Part shown: positions 59,886 through 64,000 of the stretch, in pieces
Layout: each line of letters starts with the position of its first letter
How positions within the stretch are numbered: the stretch's first letter is position 1
NCBI GenBank assembly: GCA_038251625.1
Contig: JBBSBE010000001.1
Location: 1-64,000, forward strand
Direction: 5' to 3'
DNA length: 64,000 bases
Source of the DNA: JBBQXK01 sp038251625
GTDB taxonomy: Bacteria > Pseudomonadota > Alphaproteobacteria > Rhodobacterales > Rhodobacteraceae
Translations under genes and position numbers: made by a program
The notes under the pieces: generated by a model
The model's database searches: none
The model's input: the letters and a program-made list of their open reading frames with translations, nothing else
Told to the model about the DNA's origin: nothing

Positions 59886-61036
59886 TCGGCGGCCCGCCCG
59901 GGCAAGGGGGTTGGCGCATCCGCCGCCATCTCTTCAAAATCGAAACTGTCGAGGCGGGCCGCGCGCTTGCCCGCCCGCTCGGCTGCGGTAGAGATGCCAT
60001 CCAGATCTGCGCGCGCCTGGCCGAAATGGGTGTTCAGCTTGTCCACCCGTTCGACTACGATTTCCACGTCGCGGTGCAACTGGCGCAGCGCAGTTCGGAT
60101 CGCGCCCGCCTGTTCGCGCATCCGCGCATCCTTCAGTATCGCGCGCATCGTGTTGAGCGTCGCCATGCAGGTTGTGGGCGACACGATCCAGACCTTGGCC
60201 GCGAACCCCTCGCGCACGACATCGCCGAAATTGGCGTGAAGCTCGGCATAGATCGCCTCGGACGGCAGGAACATCAGCGCGCCATCGGCGGTCTCACCAT
60301 CGAGGATATAGCGTTCCGCGATGGCCTTGATATGCACGCGCACGGCGGCGCGGAAAGCGCGCGCAGCGTCCTGCACCTGCGCGGGCGTGGCGGCGCGCCG
60401 CATCGCCTCGTAGCTTTCCAGCGGGAACTTGGCGTCGATCACGATAGGCCCGGGCGGATTGGGCAGATGGATCAGGCAGTCCGCCCGCTTGCCGTTCGAC
60501 AGCGTGGCCTGCATCGCATAGGCATCAGGCGGCAGAGCCTTGCGGACCAGATCGTTCAACTGGATCTCGCCAAAGGCCCCCCGCGCTTGCTTGTTGGACA
60601 GGATGTCCTGCAAGGAAATCACCGAGCCTGACAGTTTTTCGATATTAGCCTGTGCGCGGTCGATGGTTTCCAGACGCTGCTGCAGATCGCCAAGGCTGCG
60701 CGCGGTGCGGGTGGACGATCCTTGCAGGCTTTCGGTCATCCCCCTGGCCACTTCGGCCAGCCGCGCCTCCATCAACTGGATCATGGCGCCCTGGCTTGCC
60801 GCCTGCGCCTCTGACACGTGGGTCAGGCCACCGGCCAGGCGTTCCTGCCCTTCTCCCAACGCCTCTACCCGCCGCGCCATCCAGCCGATTTCCTGGCCCA
60901 AGGGGGCCACCGCGCGACTCGCGCGCAGCGATGCGCGCAATGTAAGAAGCAGGATCAGGACCAGCACGACAAGCGCCACAGCCCCGAGAAGGCGAGGGTC
61001 ATCCAAGGGATAGCTCTGGCTGCCGATCTGGATCAT
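59882..61036 (-). CDS. rmuC: DNA recombination protein RmuC
   Basis: A 384-residue protein. An N-terminal membrane helix (LGAVALVVLVLILLLTLRAS) is followed by a coiled-coil to about residue 150. The RmuC nuclease-like domain has GAFGEIQLNDLVRKALPPDA, then VIDAKFPLESYEAM and YAELHANFGDVV, and IVSPTTCMATLNTMRAILKD. It is thought to limit DNA inversions at short repeats. ATG 61036 overlaps the mutL stop (ATGA); the open frame to 61105 lies in mutL. The coupling to mutL places it in a DNA-repair operon. Confidence 0.93.
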   Translation of the reverse strand: MIQIGSQSYPLDDPRLLGAVALVVLVLILLLTLRASLRASRAVAPLGQEIGWMARRVEALGEGQERLAGGLTHVSEAQAASQGAMIQLMEARLAEVARGMTESLQGSSTRTARSLGDLQQRLETIDRAQANIEKLSGSVISLQDILSNKQARGAFGEIQLNDLVRKALPPDAYAMQATLSNGKRADCLIHLPNPPGPIVIDAKFPLESYEAMRRAATPAQVQDAARAFRAAVRVHIKAIAERYILDGETADGALMFLPSEAIYAELHANFGDVVREGFAAKVWIVSPTTCMATLNTMRAILKDARMREQAGAIRTALRQLHRDVEIVVERVDKLNTHFGQARADLDGISTAAERAGKRAARLDSFDFEEMAADAPTPLPGRAAE

Positions 61037-62835
61037 CGCCGCCCGAACAGCCGCTCGATATCGGCCAGCTTCAGTTCCACATAGGTGGGCCGCCCATGGT
61101 TGCACTGGCCGGAAAGCGGCGTTTCCTCCATTTCGCGCAGCAGGGCATTCATCTCATCGGGGCGCAGGGCGCGGCCCGAGCGGATCGAACCGTGGCAGGC
61201 CATCCGGCTGAGCACAGCGTCGATGCGGGCACGCAGGGTGCCCGAGGCGCCCGCGTCGGCCATCTCGTCCAGAATGTCGCGGATAAGGGCGGCCGCGTTG
61301 ACGGGGCCGAGGATGGCAGGCGTTTCCCGCACGGCAATGGCGGCTCCGCCGAAAGGCTCTACGGTCAGGCCAAGGCCTGCAAGCTCTGGCGCCAGCGCCA
61401 GCACCTGAGCGGCGTCAGTCGGCGACAGGTCCACGATTTCGGGGATCAGAAGGGCTTGCGCGGCTATCCCTGTGCCATCGGCCTGCGCTTTCAGGCGTTC
61501 ATAGACCAGCCTTTCATGCGCGGCGTGCATATCCACGAGCACCATGCCATCCGCCGTTTGCGCGACGATGTAGGTGCCGTGGACCTGCGCCATCGCGGCC
61601 CCGAGTGGCAGCGTATCAGCGGGTGGCGTGGGTTGCACCCACGCTACGGGCGCTTCCGCCATGCCGGGGGCCTGTGCGGCATAGGCCATCCGCAGCACGG
61701 GCTGCGACGGGCGGTCCATCTGGTAGACACGCGCCTCGGGGCGCATTGCGGCCAGCGTCTCCCCGGCCACGGTGGTCGACGCGCGGTGACCCGCGCAGGC
61801 AATCGCGGCGCGCAAAGACCCGACGATCAGGCTGCGCGCGCCTTCGGGTTCACGGAACCGCACTTCGGATTTGGCAGGATGGACGTTCACATCCACCCGT
61901 TCGGGATCACAAACGATATTGAGCACGGCGGCGGCGTGGCGGTCGCGGCTCAGCACATCGAAATAGGCGGCGCGCAGGGCGCCGAAAAGCATCCGGTCCA
62001 GCACCGGGCGGCCATTCACGAAGAGATACTGCACGGCAGACGAGCCGCGCGAGTAGGTAGGCAAGGCCGCATAGCCCAGAAGGCGCAGCCCGTCCCGCTC
62101 TGCCTCGATCCGCAGCGCATTGGCGGTGAAATCCGGGCTGATCATCTGGGCAAGCCGCCGCTCCAGTGCATCGAGCCAATCGCCAGCTTCGGGGTCGGCG
62201 CGAAAGATCACGCGGCCCATTCCGCCATCGGTCTGATCTGTCAGCGTGAAACCCACCTGCGGCTCTGCCATCGCAAGGCGGCGCAGAACCTCGGCAATCG
62301 CCATGGCTTCGGCCCGGTCGGTGCGCATGAATTTCAGCCGCGCGGGCGTGGCGTAGAAGAGATCGCGCAGTTCCACCACAGTGCCGCGCGTGATCGCGGC
62401 GGGGCGGACAAGGCCGACACGGCCCCCCGCCACCGCAATCTCTGCCCCGGCCTCGCCTTCAGTGCGCGAGCGGATGGTCAGTCGCCCAACGGCGCCGAGA
62501 GAGGCCAAAGCCTCGCCCCGGAATCCGAAGGACCGGATGTCCAGAAGATCCGACCCGTCGATCTTTGATGTCGCGTGGCGGGCCAGCGCCAGCGGCAGGT
62601 CATCCGGCGCCATGCCGCAGCCATCATCGGTGACGCGGATCAATGCCTTGCCGCCCGCCGCATAATCCACCGCGATGCGGCGCGCCCCGGCATCGAGCGC
62701 GTTTTCCACCAGTTCCTTGACGGCAGAGGCCGGGCGTTCCACCACCTCGCCCGCCGCGATGCGGTTGATCGTGGTTTCGTCCAACTGGCGGATCAGCGGC
62801 CGAACTGGCCCTATGTTGCGATGCGGAACGGTCAT
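61033..62835 (-). CDS. mutL: DNA mismatch repair protein MutL (endonuclease type)
   Basis: A 600-residue mismatch-repair protein. The N-terminal GHKL ATPase has KELVENALDAGA, then VTDDGCGM and ARHATSKI with FGFRGEALASLGAV. The C-terminal dimerisation/endonuclease domain carries DMHAAHERLVYE (the DxHAxxExxxxE metal motif), ACHGSIRSG and QCNHGRPT. All endonuclease motifs are present, so it is a nicking MutL, as in bacteria without MutH. ATG 62835. It heads the mutL-rmuC-hutD run, separated from the M16 peptidase gene by 45 bases. Confidence 0.96.
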   Translation of the reverse strand: MTVPHRNIGPVRPLIRQLDETTINRIAAGEVVERPASAVKELVENALDAGARRIAVDYAAGGKALIRVTDDGCGMAPDDLPLALARHATSKIDGSDLLDIRSFGFRGEALASLGAVGRLTIRSRTEGEAGAEIAVAGGRVGLVRPAAITRGTVVELRDLFYATPARLKFMRTDRAEAMAIAEVLRRLAMAEPQVGFTLTDQTDGGMGRVIFRADPEAGDWLDALERRLAQMISPDFTANALRIEAERDGLRLLGYAALPTYSRGSSAVQYLFVNGRPVLDRMLFGALRAAYFDVLSRDRHAAAVLNIVCDPERVDVNVHPAKSEVRFREPEGARSLIVGSLRAAIACAGHRASTTVAGETLAAMRPEARVYQMDRPSQPVLRMAYAAQAPGMAEAPVAWVQPTPPADTLPLGAAMAQVHGTYIVAQTADGMVLVDMHAAHERLVYERLKAQADGTGIAAQALLIPEIVDLSPTDAAQVLALAPELAGLGLTVEPFGGAAIAVRETPAILGPVNAAALIRDILDEMADAGASGTLRARIDAVLSRMACHGSIRSGRALRPDEMNALLREMEETPLSGQCNHGRPTYVELKLADIERLFGRR

Positions 62836-62880
62836 GCCACCATGCCTAGCATGCCGTGGGGGATTCGGCCAAGGCCGCGC

Positions 62881-64000
62881 TTACGGCTGTGTGTCGATCC
62901 CCTGTGGCTGACCTACGACCACGAAATGCAGCTCTTCAGGCTTCATGAGCCGGGCGGCGACGCGGCGTATATCCTCCAGCGTCACGGCCTCGATCTGCGC
63001 GTTGCGGGTGGTGGCATAGTCGATGGGCAGCCGATCAAGCTGCATGCCGACCAGAATACCGGCAATCGGCCCGTTGCCCTCGAACCGCAGGGGGTAGGAC
63101 CCGGTCAGGTAGGTCTTGGTCTTGGCAAGTTCCTCTGCCGTGATTCCGTCAGCTGCGATCTTTGCCCATTCGTCGCGCACCAGCGCCACGGCCTGACCCG
63201 CGGTGGCATTGTCGGTCGAGAACTGGCCTTGCCAGCTTTCCGACAGATCGCGGGGCACAAGGTAGCTGTAGGCACCATAGGTAAGCCCGCGCTTTTCGCG
63301 CAATTCCGTCATCAGGCGGGTGCCGAAGCGGCTGCCACCCACGATCTCGTTCAGGATGTAGGCGGCGAAGAAATCAGGATCGTCGCGCTTGATCCCACTT
63401 TGGCCGAACAGCACCACCGATTGCGGGACCGGAAAATCCTCGACCGTCACGCCAGAGGCGAGCGTCCAGCCCACCTGCGGCGGCTGCACCGCGCCCGTGG
63501 CCGGCAGGTCGCCAAGGATGCGGTCGATCATCAGGCCAAGATCGGCGGGAGTGATATCCCCCGCGGCCGCGATGAACACACGGTCTCGTGCCATGCTGGC
63601 CTTGTAGGCCGCCACCAGATCATCCCGCGTCAGGCCTGTCACGCTGTCGGCGGTGCCGTCGCTTGGGCTGCCATAGGGGTGGTCGCCATAGGCAAGCCGC
63701 GCGAAGACCCGGCCTGCGATGGCATCGGGGTCTTTCTCGTCACCGGCGATGTTGGACAGGACCTGACCCCGCACCCGCTCGATCGAGGCGTCGTCAAAGC
63801 GGGGTGCGGCAACAGCGCCCCGCAAGAGATCAACCGCCACATCGCGGTTCTCGGTCAGCATCCGCGCCGAGACCGACACGGTATCGCGCCCTGCCTCAAA
63901 GCTGAAATCGGCCGCCAGCGCCTCGCGCGCCTCGGCGAATGCTTGGGAATCAAGATCGCCGGTGCCTTCCTCCAGAAGGGCGGCCATCAGGTTGACGGCG
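62881..64000 (-). CDS. M16-family (insulinase-like) peptidase subunit, partial, without zinc motif
   Basis: The C-terminal ~372 residues of a gene that enters from beyond 64000. The stretch NLMAALLEEGTGDLDS stands where catalytic M16 proteins have HxxEH, so no zinc site is present. GGSRFGTRLMTELREKRGL and TYGAYSYL supply the conserved R...Y pair of the C-terminal half. This is the pattern of the non-catalytic partner that pairs with an active M16 subunit, usually encoded next to it. Probably periplasmic, with the N-terminal signal outside the window. Confidence 0.85.
   Translation of the reverse strand, partial: AVNLMAALLEEGTGDLDSQAFAEAREALAADFSFEAGRDTVSVSARMLTENRDVAVDLLRGAVAAPRFDDASIERVRGQVLSNIAGDEKDPDAIAGRVFARLAYGDHPYGSPSDGTADSVTGLTRDDLVAAYKASMARDRVFIAAAGDITPADLGLMIDRILGDLPATGAVQPPQVGWTLASGVTVEDFPVPQSVVLFGQSGIKRDDPDFFAAYILNEIVGGSRFGTRLMTELREKRGLTYGAYSYLVPRDLSESWQGQFSTDNATAGQAVALVRDEWAKIAADGITAEELAKTKTYLTGSYPLRFEGNGPIAGILVGMQLDRLPIDYATTRNAQIEAVTLEDIRRVAARLMKPEELHFVVVGQPQGIDTQP

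Overview
The window looks like a chromosomal segment of a Rhodobacterales (Rhodobacter/Roseobacter-type) alphaproteobacterium. GC is high, genes are tightly packed with many ATGA/GTGA stop-start overlaps, and several loci are typical of that group: an RpoE/ChrR singlet-oxygen sigma/anti-sigma pair with its five-gene divergent operon, a fructose ABC importer of the frcBCAK type, an FYDLN acid-domain protein next to tRNA-Ala, and a MutL-RmuC-HutD run. I saw no insertion sequence, integrase, CRISPR array or rRNA.

Layout. 1-2178: deoD (cut by the left edge), a GntR/FCD regulator, a YgjP-type metallohydrolase, an FYDLN-domain protein and tRNA-Ala(GGC). 2200-11782: one leftward run in which a peptide/opine-type ABC importer (fused dual ATPase, binding protein, two permeases) is followed by three glycosyltransferases. 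11923-18615: surface-sugar genes (GT32, polysaccharide deacetylase, GT4, secreted polysaccharide lyase, UDP-sugar dehydrogenase, phosphoesterase). 18612-24125: ROK regulator plus RbsD/FucU mutarotase, divergent from frcBCAK, with a perfect 17-bp palindrome between them.

24129-36597 is the most unusual part: a leftward four-gene biosynthetic operon. It holds a 2113-residue type I polyketide synthase (KS-AT-KR-DH-ACP-TE), a GT2 glycosyltransferase, a 1502-residue formyltransferase-like/NRPS protein whose adenylation domain is interrupted by a luciferase-like monooxygenase, and an Sfp-type phosphopantetheinyl transferase. It sits inside an exopolysaccharide locus that continues to about 51 kb: O-antigen polymerase-like protein, WecG/TagA GT26, GT2, CpsD-like P-loop protein, Wzz/GumC, ExoY-like priming transferase, Wzx flippase, GT4, GT2 and two tandem SGNH-fold proteins, the larger with a glycoside-hydrolase-like C-terminal half. 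Together these can prime, assemble, flip, polymerise and trim a surface polysaccharide; the PKS/NRPS product may be a separate metabolite or a modification of the glycan or its lipid.

51075-53278: two separate saccharopine dehydrogenases. 53300-59348: the RpoE/ChrR locus, with two divergent promoters of the form TGATCC-N18-TA and an operon of FAD oxidoreductase, DUF1365, MFS, DUF3833 and SDR. 59355-64000: hutD-family gene, rmuC, mutL and a partial M16-like peptidase subunit. All functions are inferred by reading motifs and by family knowledge; no database search was run.
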